Part shown: piece after piece, positions 5,031 through 11,894 of the stretch | Position numbering within the stretch: position 1 is the stretch's first letter | Layout: every line of letters starts with the position of its first letter | Source of the DNA: Anaerolineae bacterium | GTDB taxonomy: Bacteria > Chloroflexota > Anaerolineae > B4-G1 > SLSP01 | Direction: 5' to 3' | Assembly (NCBI GenBank): GCA_016927095.1 | Contig: JAFGNI010000190.1 | Span: forward strand, 1 to 12,605 | DNA length: 12,605 bases | Position numbers and translations under genes: made by a program | The notes under the pieces: generated by a model | Seen by the model: only the letters and a program-made list of their open reading frames with translations | Told to the model about the DNA's origin: nothing | Databases searched by the model: none

Positions 5031-7334
5031 ATGAGGATGAGCATGACAAGACGCTTTGGGTTCGTAGTTTTCGTGGTCGCGGCCATGCTGGTGGCAGGAT
5101 GCTCCCTGCTGCCGGGCGGGCCGGTCGCCGAACCGACCGTAGAGCCAACAGCCGAACCGACGTTGGGAGGCACGATATCTGGTGTGGCAAACGTGGAGAA
5201 CGTTGACGTTCTGATTATGGAATCCTTCCCCGTGCAGGTAAGCGTCGTGGCGCAGGGCAACCTGCCGGATGGCTGCACGGAGCTGGCGGATTGGTCCGTG
5301 ACGCGCGACGGCACCACCTTCAAGGTGACGCTCCCCACCGAGCGCCCTGCTGACGCGGTGTGCACGGAGGCGCTGGAGCCCTTCGAGGCGAGGATCCCCT
5401 TGGACGTCCTGGGGCTGGAGGCCGGCACCTACACGGTCGACGTGAACGGCGTCACCGCGACCTTCGAGCTGGCCGTCGACAACGTCCTGCAGGAAGAGCC
5501 GGACACGTCGGTCAACCCCTGTGAGGTCCTGCGCGCCGAGGGTGAGGCAGTCTTCACCAACCCCGCGGCAGGTTACTGCCTCCGCTACCCTGATGCCTTT
5601 ACCGTTACCGAGCCCGAGCCGGACGTCGTCGTCATCCACGGTCCGGACTACAGTGGTGGCGGACTCGAACCGCTCTCGGGCTTTGTCAACATCCAAGCCA
5701 CTGAGCCGGCGAACGGACGGACCGCCGCCGAGGTCTCCGACGGCCTCCTGGCGGCGATCACCGTCCCGGAAGGCACGATGATCGAGCGCGTCGACACGCT
5801 GCTCGGCGGCGTACCCGCCGTGGAGATCATTGCCGTGCCGGGCCAGCGCCTCGATTGGCACGTCGTCGCCGTGCAAAACGAGCGGGTCGTCCACCTCGTC
5901 TTCTCGCCCCTGGGCGAGGAGTACGGCGAGGCCGACGCCGACCGCGAGCTGCTCTACCAGAGCGTGATGGCCTCCTTCACCTTCCTGCAGGACGACGGCA
6001 CCGTTGGCGAAGGGCAATGGCCCAACGCTGCACAGGCTGCCCGCTTCGTGCTCCAGCAGGCCGTCGGCGCCTCAGCGGGTCAGGTCACCATCGTCAGCGC
6101 CGAGCCGGCGGAGTTCAGCGACGCTTGCCTGGGCCTGGGTGGGCCTGCCGAGTCGTGCCTCGCCGCGATCACGCCCGGCTACATCGTCACCCTCTCCGTA
6201 GCGGGCCAGACCTATGTCTATCACACCGACGAGACCGGTGGTAGCATCCGGCTCGCGTCCGGGCCCCAGGTCGCCATAGGTTCTCCCCTGCTTTCGTGGC
6301 GGCAGGAGAGCGAGGATGGCTGCTCCGAGCTCGTGCTCGGCGCCAATGCCGGCGCTGCCGGCCTCTGTGACGCGCCCCACGTCACGGCCCCGCTGATGGC
6401 GGACTTCGTCACGCGTAATCTCAGCTATTTCGACCGCGCCTATGCCCCCTTCGAGGCCGACACGCCTGCCGGTAGCCTCGTCTTCACCGGGACGGGCGCG
6501 CTGGGTGCGATGCCCGTGGAGCAGCGCATGATCGCTGAATACGCCCGCGTGGCAGCCGGCGTCGTGCAATGGGGACGAATGGACGCTAACCAAGACCTGG
6601 CGATGAGAGTCAACCGCACCGGCGGCATCGCCGGCTTCTGCGATCACATCGCCATCTCCGTCACGGGTGAGGTCCATGTGGCATCCTGCAAGGCAGAGCC
6701 CGTCGATGACGTCGTCCAAGGCCGCCTCACAGCGCTGGAGCTGGAGCGCCTCTATGCCTGGCTCGACGCCTACGAGAGCTACGAATTCGCCCAGATGGAC
6801 GACGCAGTCGCTGACAGCATGGACGTCCATCTCGTCTTCAATGGCACCGGCGACACCGGTATGCCCATCGAGGTAACCCAAGAGATCCTGACCTTCATGG
6901 ACGAGCTCTATGCGCGGCTGGTCTTGGGCGAGCTACGCCCCGCCAACGCACCCTTCTGGCTGACCCTGCCCGACGGTTGGCAGGTGGGCCAGACCCGCGA
7001 GACCGTCCTCGGCACGCTCACGGTGATCGGCACCGACCCGATGAACCCCCGCGCCGAGAACAGCGCCATCTATGTAGCCGAGGCGGCAGACGTCACGCTC
7101 GAGCACGCCGTCAAGCGCATCTTCTGCGGCCCGTCCGACTGCGAGCCCGACGTCGAGCTGGTGGACACCACCGTCGCGGGCGTGCCCGCCCAGCGGTCCG
7201 TGCCGGCGGACGGCGTGGAGATTGCGTGGCACTTCCTCCAACACGCCGGCAGGACCATCACCTTCACCCTCTACGACCCCGAGACCAAGGCGACACTGCA
7301 AGAGACCATCGACACCATCCGGTGGGAGGACTGA
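5031..7334 (+). CDS. Large secreted lipoprotein of unknown function
   Basis: A 767-aa protein. It starts with a lipoprotein signal: R-R near 7-8, a hydrophobic run, then the lipobox L-V-A-G-C24. An acidic Pro/Thr linker with repeated E-P-T follows. Residues about 45-155 form a beta-rich domain (V-D-V-L-I-M-E-S-F-P-V-Q-V, D-V-L-G-L-E-A-G-T-Y-T-V-D-V). A second domain starts around 170-180 with Y-C-L-R-Y-P-D-A-F. A third around 330-410 has an A-A-R-F-V-L-Q-Q-A start, and a Cys-containing domain lies around 420-640. The C-terminus starts W-L-T-L-P-D-G-W near 644. No enzyme motif is recognised. ATGs at 5031, 5037 and 5043 all suit the signal peptide; a purine-rich GAAGAGGAAGAGG precedes the first. 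A possible -10 TATGAT at 4910-4915 has no clear -35. The arrangement is typical of Chloroflexota surface lipoproteins. Function is unknown. Confidence 0.82.
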   Translation: MRMSMTRRFGFVVFVVAAMLVAGCSLLPGGPVAEPTVEPTAEPTLGGTISGVANVENVDVLIMESFPVQVSVVAQGNLPDGCTELADWSVTRDGTTFKVTLPTERPADAVCTEALEPFEARIPLDVLGLEAGTYTVDVNGVTATFELAVDNVLQEEPDTSVNPCEVLRAEGEAVFTNPAAGYCLRYPDAFTVTEPEPDVVVIHGPDYSGGGLEPLSGFVNIQATEPANGRTAAEVSDGLLAAITVPEGTMIERVDTLLGGVPAVEIIAVPGQRLDWHVVAVQNERVVHLVFSPLGEEYGEADADRELLYQSVMASFTFLQDDGTVGEGQWPNAAQAARFVLQQAVGASAGQVTIVSAEPAEFSDACLGLGGPAESCLAAITPGYIVTLSVAGQTYVYHTDETGGSIRLASGPQVAIGSPLLSWRQESEDGCSELVLGANAGAAGLCDAPHVTAPLMADFVTRNLSYFDRAYAPFEADTPAGSLVFTGTGALGAMPVEQRMIAEYARVAAGVVQWGRMDANQDLAMRVNRTGGIAGFCDHIAISVTGEVHVASCKAEPVDDVVQGRLTALELERLYAWLDAYESYEFAQMDDAVADSMDVHLVFNGTGDTGMPIEVTQEILTFMDELYARLVLGELRPANAPFWLTLPDGWQVGQTRETVLGTLTVIGTDPMNPRAENSAIYVAEAADVTLEHAVKRIFCGPSDCEPDVELVDTTVAGVPAQRSVPADGVEIAWHFLQHAGRTITFTLYDPETKATLQETIDTIRWED

Positions 7335-7340
7335 TAGAGG

Positions 7341-7417
7341 CTGGATACTGGATGCTGGATGCTGGGTGGTGGAGGCTGAATGCTGAATGCCGAAAGCTGA
7401 CAGCTGAACGCTCGACG
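7341..7417. repeat. Heptamer tandem array, 11 units, consensus CTGRATG
   Basis: Directly after the lipoprotein stop there are 11 units with an exact 7-nt step: CTGGATA, CTGGATG twice, CTGGGTG, GTGGAGG, CTGAATG twice, CCGAAAG, CTGACAG, CTGAACG, CTCGACG. There are no indels although units diverge. A shorter heptamer pair, TTACTCC and CTACTCC, follows at 7437-7450. Confidence 0.85.
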
Positions 7418-7459
7418 CGGCCGGCCCCCAATAACCTTACTCCCTACTCCTTGCATCCG

Positions 7460-7507
7460 CTAGGGCACTAGGGCGCTACGACGTTAGGACGTTAGGACGC
7501 TACGCCG
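7460..7507. repeat. Octamer tandem array, 6 units, consensus YTAGGRCG
   Basis: Six units in exact 8-nt register read CTAGGGCA, CTAGGGCG, CTACGACG, TTAGGACG, TTAGGACG and CTACGCCG. It starts about 40 bases after the heptamer array and is unrelated to it in sequence, so two independent arrays sit in one gap. Beyond it is a short CCAACCCA-rich stretch to about 7560. Confidence 0.82.
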
Positions 7508-7912
7508 CCGCCGTCGCGCCAACCCAACGCCAACCCACCACCAACGCAAGGCGACCGCACGCCCGCCGCTACCAACCCGGTTCGGGTGCATAATAGGATC
7601 TGAGAGGAGGGTGCTCAACCCCAAGGTCGCATAGACCCGGTGAGTTCCTTTCTTTGAGAATCTTTGGCGGGGGGCAGGAACGAGGGGCCATGCTAAATGA
7701 GCTTGGCCCCTCGTTCGGCGTGTTGGGCCGGGGAACGCGAACCCGCATCCCTCGCGGCTCCGTCGTGCTCGACCGCGCAAGCGAGGTTCTCATGGCCCAA
7801 CGCCCACGGCGCACTTGGCGCCGACTCCCGAAATCCGATTGCAGCGCCGAGGCAGTTCTATTACAATCTGTCCAGCGCACACACGCAAGTTCGCCCGGAA
7901 GGAGCGCATCGC
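7508..7912. other. Non-coding stretch with two large inverted repeats
   Basis: No gene is supported here. GAACGAGGGGCCA (7678-7690) and TGGCCCCTCGTTC (7704-7716) are perfect 13-bp inverted arms around a 13-base loop. Next to it GTTGGGCC (7722-7729) and GGCCCAAC (7794-7801) enclose 64 bases that contain a nested CCTCGC/GCGAGG pair (7750-7755 and 7781-7786). Neither is followed by a T-run. On the minus strand the second element is about 80 nt with a closing stem and a GGGTTCGCGTTCCCC stretch recalling a tRNA T-arm, but D and anticodon arms do not form. It may be a structured RNA, a decayed tRNA or repeat debris. Confidence 0.4.
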
Positions 7913-8047
7913 CTGGACGACCTAATCGCCGGCATCGAAGCCCTCGTGAAAGCGGAGAGGGCGGCCGCCAGAGGCCGCGACGCCACCATCGGTCACGGCT
8001 ACGAGCACGTGGTCCGGGTGCGTCGCCACGCCCTCCGGATCGCAAGC
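7913..8047 (+). pseudogene. N-terminal stub of an HD-domain hydrolase
   Basis: The frame reads L-D-D-L-I-A-G-I-E-A-L-V-K-A-E then G-H-G-Y-E-H-V-V-R-V-R-R-H-A-L-R-I-A. This resembles the opening of HD-superfamily phosphohydrolases, where the first metal-binding His comes in a D/G-H-x-x-E-H-V-x-R-V context. The following H-D pair and the rest of the domain are missing; the frame passes into the GNAT ribosome site and stops at 8080. A GGAAGGAG site (7897-7904) still stands eight bases before CTG, where an ATG would be expected. This looks like a truncated gene with a lost start. The match is short, so certainty is moderate. Confidence 0.42.
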
Positions 8048-8063
8048 GGTGGGAGGACGATCA

Positions 8064-8642
8064 ATGCAACAGCTCCCTGAGCAGATAACGACCGAGCGCC
8101 TGACGCTGCGCCCCTATACCACCGGCGATGCGTCCTGGTACTACGCGATGAGCCTCCGCAACCGCGCCCACCTGGCGCAGTACGAGGCCGACAACCCGGC
8201 GATGTCCCTGGAGAGCGAGGCCGAGGCCGAGGCACTGATGCGCGACTTCGCCGCCGCCTGGGCCGGCCGGGACTACTTCTTCCTGGGCGCCTTCGACCGG
8301 CAGACCGGTGCCTTCGTCGCCCAAGTCGCGGTAGGACCCGTCGAGTGGGATCCGCCCTGCTTCGAGATCGGCTACTTCGCCGAGGTCGATCACGAGGGCC
8401 GGGGCTACGTCACAGAGGCGGTGCGCGGAGCGCTGCACTGGCTCTTCGACGGGCTCGACGCCGCCTGGGTGCGCCTGGAGTGCGACGACACCAACGTCCG
8501 CAGCTGGCGCCTCGCAGAGCGCGTCGGCTTCGCCCGCCAGAAGCACCTCCAAGGGGCCAAGCTGCAGCCGGACGGTACCGTCACCGGCACGCTCATCTAC
8601 GGGATAAGGCGGGAAGATTGGGTTAAGGTCGCCGGGCCGTGA
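8064..8642 (+). CDS. GNAT N-acetyltransferase, RimJ/RimL-like
   Basis: A 192-aa protein of the Acetyltransf_3 group. It opens with I-T-T-E-R-L-T-L-R-P-Y, the standard first strand. The acetyl-CoA pyrophosphate loop appears as H-E-G-R-G-Y-V-T-E-A around 112-121. The C-terminal half has V-R-L-E-C-D-D-T-N-V-R-S-W-R-L-A-E-R-V-G-F, the usual N-x-x-S motif helix and following strand, and then Y-G-I-R-R-E-D-W. The ATG at 8064 is chosen because GGGAGGA ends six bases before it; a GTG at 8049 overlaps that site. The acceptor could be a ribosomal protein, other protein or small amine. It converges with the TrmO-family gene. Confidence 0.85.
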   Translation: MQQLPEQITTERLTLRPYTTGDASWYYAMSLRNRAHLAQYEADNPAMSLESEAEAEALMRDFAAAWAGRDYFFLGAFDRQTGAFVAQVAVGPVEWDPPCFEIGYFAEVDHEGRGYVTEAVRGALHWLFDGLDAAWVRLECDDTNVRSWRLAERVGFARQKHLQGAKLQPDGTVTGTLIYGIRREDWVKVAGP

Positions 8643-8744
8643 ACAGACCCGGCTACTAGATCAAAGACCCTCCGGGCCTGTACCGTGCGTGGCGAGCGAT
8701 CAAGTCAGCCCCAAAGGGGATTGCATTCAACTAGCCGGACGGGT

Positions 8745-9236
8745 TCACCCCCCGGCGGGCTCCTTCGGATCCATCAGCCGTGTCCCGTTCTCCGGCATCC
8801 ATTCGGGCCACCCGTCCAGCCACGGCGGCTGCCGTACCGCCTGCACCCGGTCGCAGACGGGCAGATACGCCTTGAGATCGACGATGCGGGTGCCGTCAAA
8901 AGCATCGATATCGCTCACCGTCACGCGCCCCGCCGCCACGTCGACACCCAGAATCGGACAGGTCGTCATCGAGATGGGGTTGGGCCGGAAAGGCGAGCGC
9001 GTCGCGAAGACGCCGATCGACCGGTCGGGGGCGTAGGGCGGCTTGATGTGCAGGCGGGCGCGATCCGTGTCATTATCGAAGGCATCCGCCCACCAGAAGA
9101 CCATCACGTGGCTGAACTGATCCAGGTCCTCGAGCGCCGACCGGTAGGGCGCGTCGATCGCCAAGACAACGCCCTTGTCTTCCCGCACGATACGGCCGAT
9201 CGGCTCCATCCAGAACATCTCTCTACGTTGCGTCAT
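8745..9236 (-). CDS. trmO: TrmO-family tRNA (t6A37) methyltransferase
   Basis: A 163-aa protein. It shows M-E-P-I-G-R-I, the core S-H-V-M-V-F-W-W-A-D-A-F, then F-A-T-R-S-P-F-R-P-N-P-I-S-M-T and D-A-F-D-G-T-R-I-V-D-L-K-A-Y-L-P, the hallmark order of the TsaA/YaeB/TrmO family. These enzymes use S-adenosylmethionine to methylate N6-threonylcarbamoyl-adenosine at tRNA position 37. It is the short form without the C-terminal extension of E. coli TrmO, and I-S-M-T replaces the more usual I-G-L-S after the R-P-N-P motif. The ATG at 9236 has GAGAGGG six bases upstream; an ATG at 9242 lacks room for one. The family is firm; the exact tRNA substrate is inferred. Confidence 0.82.
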   Translation of the reverse strand: MTQRREMFWMEPIGRIVREDKGVVLAIDAPYRSALEDLDQFSHVMVFWWADAFDNDTDRARLHIKPPYAPDRSIGVFATRSPFRPNPISMTTCPILGVDVAAGRVTVSDIDAFDGTRIVDLKAYLPVCDRVQAVRQPPWLDGWPEWMPENGTRLMDPKEPAGG

Positions 9237-9282
9237 ACGCATCCCTCTCCCACTATCCGGCCTGTCAACGATCCTACATCCC

Positions 9283-9288
9283 AGTATA
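9283..9288 (-). promoter_or_regulatory. Possible -10 of the TrmO-family gene
   Basis: TATACT on the minus strand stands about 46 bases before the ATG at 9236. No convincing -35 lies 17 bases further up, so this is a weak call. Confidence 0.25.
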
Positions 9289-9341
9289 ACGGAAACCCAC
9301 CCATTCCTCCAGGCCTCGGCCCCAACACGCCTGGCCCACCT

Positions 9342-9436
9342 GCGCCCAAGGGCCTTCCCCGCGCCCACACCCTGCCTGCGTCCGCGCCCAAGGGCCTTTC
9401 TCCGCGCCCAAGGGCCTTCGGAAGGCCCTTGGGCGC
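9342..9436. repeat. Three direct and one inverted copy of GCGCCCAAGGGCCTT
   Basis: Direct copies lie at 9342-9356, 9384-9398 and 9404-9418, the last two exactly 20 bp apart. An inverted copy lies at 9422-9436. Copy three and the inverted copy form a perfect 16-bp palindrome with a single central base (9404-9419 and 9421-9436). It could fold as a strong hairpin between the divergent TrmO-family and membrane-protein genes. No T-run follows on either strand. Confidence 0.85.
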
Positions 9437-9465
9437 TGCCGTGCCAGTCCCCCCGCACGCCCCAC

Positions 9466-9506
9466 TTGACGCATTTCGAAGGTCACACTAGACTCTATTC
9501 GAGTCT
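9466..9506 (+). promoter_or_regulatory. Promoter and operator-like repeat of the membrane-protein gene
   Basis: TTGACG (9466-9471), a 17-bp spacer and TAGACT (9489-9494) make a good sigma-70-type promoter. A perfect inverted repeat, AGACTC-TATTC-GAGTCT (9490-9506), overlaps the -10 and the likely start point, which suits a repressor or activator site. The leader is about 110 nt. Confidence 0.5.
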
Positions 9507-9612
9507 TCGGAAGTGCCACCAACGTCCGACAAGCCGCAGGCCGGCAACCCCTCGATCCCCTCCGCTTCTGACCGACGCAAATGACATTGTTCCAACGGAA
9601 TGGAGGTTCACA

Positions 9613-10020
9613 ATGCTGCGCACGCTCTTTGGCATCTTCGTCATCTTGCACGGGCTCGTACACATGTGGTTTGTCGTCCTGAGCCGGCATTGGGTCCCCT
9701 TCGAGCCCGAGATGGGCTGGACCGGGAAGTCCTGGCTCTTCACACCCATCCTCGGCGACACGGCAACCCGCTGGGTAGCAACCATCCTGTATACGCTAGT
9801 GACGATCACCTTCGTCATCAGCGGCATCGGCACCCTCACCCGCGGCGAGGGGTGGCGGCCCCTGATGATCGCCTCAGCCGCCGCCTCCGCCGTCATGATC
9901 CTGCTCTTCTGGGACGGCGGGACGCAATACATCGTCCCCAAGGGCCTCATCGGCTTCCTGATCGATGTGGGCATCCTCGTCGCGCTCCTCGTCCTGACGT
10001 GGCCGCCGAGCAGGATGTGA
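9613..10020 (+). CDS. Small four-helix integral membrane protein, unknown function
   Basis: A 135-aa protein with four hydrophobic segments at roughly 3-22, 53-74, 82-97 and 110-131. The first contains H-G-L-V-H-M-W. Between helices one and two is a short loop with W-T-G-K-S-W. A conserved-looking L-L-F-W-D-G comes after helix three. The ATG at 9613 is fixed by TGGAGGT ending five bases upstream; earlier in-frame starts fall in the repeat region. It resembles DoxX-like or small uncharacterised membrane proteins I associate with Chloroflexota, but no functional residue is recognised. It has its own promoter and is probably a single gene. Confidence 0.75.
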   Translation: MLRTLFGIFVILHGLVHMWFVVLSRHWVPFEPEMGWTGKSWLFTPILGDTATRWVATILYTLVTITFVISGIGTLTRGEGWRPLMIASAAASAVMILLFWDGGTQYIVPKGLIGFLIDVGILVALLVLTWPPSRM

Positions 10021-10071
10021 GGTGCCTGGGCGTGCCGTCCTAGGAGCCGGCATCTTGGTTGGCTAACTGCT

Positions 10072-10229
10072 GACGCGCCGCCCGCCGATCGCGTCATCGC
10101 GTGCGCCGTTGTGGGAGAAACGGATGTCATTGTCAGCGGGGATGAAGACCTGCTGACGCTGAGGCGCGTCAGCGGCTTCCCGATCCACACGTGGCCCAGT
10201 TCGTAGCGCTGCTGGCGCTGGTGAAGTAG
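10072..10229 (+). pseudogene. C-terminal remnant of a PIN-domain toxin, frameshifted
   Basis: One frame reads A-D-R-V-I-A-C-A-V-V-G-E-T-D-V-I-V-S-G-D-E-D-L-L and on to G-F-P-I-H-T. This is the C-terminal half of a VapC-like PIN ribonuclease, with the acidic D-V-I-V-S-G-D-x-D-L-L motif. Near 10190-10196 the frame breaks, and the expected end continues in another frame as A-Q-F-V-A-L-L-A-L-V-K and a stop at 10227. The N-terminal half with the first catalytic Asp is gone and no antitoxin is seen. The rest of the gap, 10230-10379, shows nothing I can name. Confidence 0.6.
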
Positions 10230-10379
10230 GAGACAGGATCAGCCGAGTCCAGAGGTGACGCCTTGGATATCGTCCGCGGTCTAGGGAGATGATTGAGACG
10301 TAGCGCTCACTCGCAGTACGGTCTCCGTCGTGACACCGGTTGCGAATCAGTCGCGGTGAGCTTGCTTGGCGCTCTCTAC

Positions 10380-10730
10380 TCAGTTCTCCCCCGTCGGCGG
10401 GAACTCACCAAGCATTTCAGAAACCACAGCGCGGAGGCGCGGCAGGTCGCGATCGACCGCCAGCCACACGGCGTCAAGGTCGACCTCGGAGTAATGGTGA
10501 ACGGGGATGTTCCGCATGCCGATGATCGCGCGCCAGGGGATCTCGGGATGGTCATCCTGAACAGCCATCGGCAGCGCTCGACAGGCCTCACCGATCATCT
10601 GTATGTGTGAGACCATCCACATCTGGATAAGCTCGTCCTGCTCGAACGCCGCGCGCCCTCTCACTGTATACCGTTGGATCCGGTCGATCGCCTCGAGGAT
10701 GTCCGGGAGTCGCTCGCGGACGCTTCTCAT
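10380..10730 (-). CDS. hepT: HepT-like HEPN toxin (DUF86 family)
   Basis: A 116-aa, all-helical HEPN ribonuclease toxin. The key motif R-x4-H-x-Y is R73-N-I-P-V-H78-H-Y80. It is preceded by I-G-E-A-C-R and the I-P-W-R-A-I-I-G-M segment usual for this family. Residues near the N-terminus (R-E-R-L-P-D-I-L-E-A-I-D-R-I) fit the first helix. In studied pairs the RNase activity is held off by the MNT partner, which adds AMP to the toxin's Tyr; Y80 is the corresponding residue. The start overlaps the stop of mntA as ATGA, so antitoxin is made first and translation is coupled. All family residues are present, so it should be active. Confidence 0.9.
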   Translation of the reverse strand: MRSVRERLPDILEAIDRIQRYTVRGRAAFEQDELIQMWMVSHIQMIGEACRALPMAVQDDHPEIPWRAIIGMRNIPVHHYSEVDLDAVWLAVDRDLPRLRAVVSEMLGEFPPTGEN

Positions 10731-11017
10731 AGCGGTTGGGCCTCGGACAGGACGCGATCCCGTATACGTTCACGCAACCCGGCCTCGGTCACGACATCGA
10801 CGTCCCGTTCCAACAGGTCTTGCAGATCCATCAGCAGTGCACCAAGGTCCAGGAGGCTCCTGCCTGGCTCGAGGCGCACGAGGAAGTCAATGTCGCTCTC
10901 CTCATCATCCTCGCCGCGGGCTACAGAACCAAAGACGCGGACGTGCGTGGCGCCATGTAACCGTGCTAGCGTCAGGATCTCTTCGCGCTTCGCGTCCACC
11001 AGATCTCGTCCCGTCAT
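10727..11017 (-). CDS. mntA: MntA-like nucleotidyltransferase antitoxin
   Basis: A 96-aa minimal nucleotidyltransferase. The pattern G30-S31-x10-D42-x-D44 is complete, in the context F-G-S-V-A-R-G and S-D-I-D-F-L-V, and a third acidic residue sits at D74 in D-V-D-V-V. In the family such proteins AMPylate the HepT toxin and neutralise it. The ATG at 11017 has only a weak GGGA upstream; an ATG at 11032 would add five residues (M-R-R-G-T) and has no better site. The mntA-hepT order with a 4-nt overlap is common for this module. Confidence 0.88.
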   Translation of the reverse strand: MTGRDLVDAKREEILTLARLHGATHVRVFGSVARGEDDEESDIDFLVRLEPGRSLLDLGALLMDLQDLLERDVDVVTEAGLRERIRDRVLSEAQPL

Positions 11018-11225
11018 CGTCCCACGCCGCATACCCGCGCCCTACGGTGCACGCCATCCGTTCTCCCTCCAGCATAGCACGGAATGGCCGGCGATGCCCT
11101 TGTCGCCCCCAAGTGCGCACGACCGCTGCCCGGTGCAGGCGGACATGAACTTGCGCGCTGCACGCCTACCGAGTATCCTCCTGTGAGGAGACGTCGTATC
11201 CCACCATCACGGATTGAGACAATCG

Positions 11226-11894
11226 ATGACGCCAGGCGAGCGCGGCGAAGTGCTGGTCGCAATCATCAACACCCCTGCCGATCTCGAAATCGCGCGGGAA
11301 CGCCACTGGTACCGCACCCCCGACAGAAGCGTCCACGTTTTGCTCAAGGACCGTTGGCCGCCGAACTGGCTGGCCTTCTATCAGCCCAAGGTCTTTGGCA
11401 AAGACGCGTATGCGGTGCGGTACTATGCCCGTGTCCTCGACATCCGGAGAGCGCGGCGCCGCGAGCTCTTCCCCGATGAGCCGACGACCGCGAAAACGGG
11501 CCGCGCGTACTACCAGCTCATCCTTAGTCCGCTGCAGCAATTGCCAGAGGCGATCCACAGCCGGCGCTGGCGCCGGATCGTCTTCATCCCGACAACGTGG
11601 CGCAAGCTCACCGAGGCGGTCGAGATCAACGATCTCTGGGACGAGAGCCCTCTGGAGGACCGGCTTTGGGCTGTCCTCAAGCGACATCAGATCCCTGCAG
11701 AACGCCAGCTCTATGTCGAATACCAGAAGCGCAACTACGCCTTGGACTTTGCGGTCCTCTGCCGCGAGGGCAAAATCGACATCGAGACCGACGGCGACAC
11801 CTATCACACCGATCCGGCGCGGATCCCACTGGACAACCAACGTAACAACGACATCGGCAGCTTGGGCTGGCGCATTCTGCGGTTCAACACGTAA
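11226..11894 (+). CDS. MTES/Vsr-like PD-(D/E)XK endonuclease, frameshifted before its C-terminus
   Basis: The visible frame encodes 222 aa. The N-terminal part (1-135: R-E-R-H-W-Y-R, W-P-P-N-W-L-A-F-Y-Q, L-F-P-D-E) is not a domain I can name. The C-terminal part from about 142 is a Vsr/MTES-type nuclease: S-P-L-E-D-R-L-W, then Y-A-L-D174-F-A-V, and I-D-I-E187-T-D189-G-D-T-Y-H, the metal-binding D...E-x-D-G-x-x-x-H pattern. It ends G-W-R-I-L-R-F-N-T at a TAA. Skipping one base there continues the family's normal tail. The ATG at 11226 suits the start (M-T-P-G-E-R-G-E); a TTG at 11214 is less likely and no strong ribosome site is seen. It lies beside a toxin-antitoxin pair, suggesting an accessory or defence role. 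The DNA target is unknown. Confidence 0.75.
   Translation: MTPGERGEVLVAIINTPADLEIARERHWYRTPDRSVHVLLKDRWPPNWLAFYQPKVFGKDAYAVRYYARVLDIRRARRRELFPDEPTTAKTGRAYYQLILSPLQQLPEAIHSRRWRRIVFIPTTWRKLTEAVEINDLWDESPLEDRLWAVLKRHQIPAERQLYVEYQKRNYALDFAVLCREGKIDIETDGDTYHTDPARIPLDNQRNNDIGSLGWRILRFNT

Noticed and set aside
4905..6017. 370-codon minus-strand ORF opposite the lipoprotein
   Set aside because: The plus-strand frame has a lipoprotein signal and domain-like sequence. The opposite frame is a typical high-GC antisense shadow without recognisable motifs.
6072..6881. 269-codon minus-strand ORF
   Set aside because: Antisense shadow of the lipoprotein gene; no motif and no ribosome site considered convincing.
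7721..7802. tRNA gene on the minus strand
   Set aside because: There is a closing stem and a T-arm-like stretch, but the T-stem has mismatches and no D arm or anticodon arm can be drawn. Kept only as a structured-element observation.
8707..8720. Small CCCC-AAA-GGGG hairpin as terminator between the convergent genes
   Set aside because: A four-base stem is too short to claim in DNA this rich in GC and no T-run follows.
9342..9436. CRISPR array
   Set aside because: Repeat spacing is uneven (42 then 20 bp), the copies are only 15 bp, one is inverted and there are no regular unique spacers.
8685..9491. Long plus-strand ORF opposite the TrmO-family gene
   Set aside because: The minus strand carries the complete TrmO-family motif order and a ribosome site; the plus frame is low-complexity.
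11033..11225. Regulatory region between mntA and the endonuclease
   Set aside because: A TATGCT-like hexamer exists on the minus strand but no -35 or operator could be supported.
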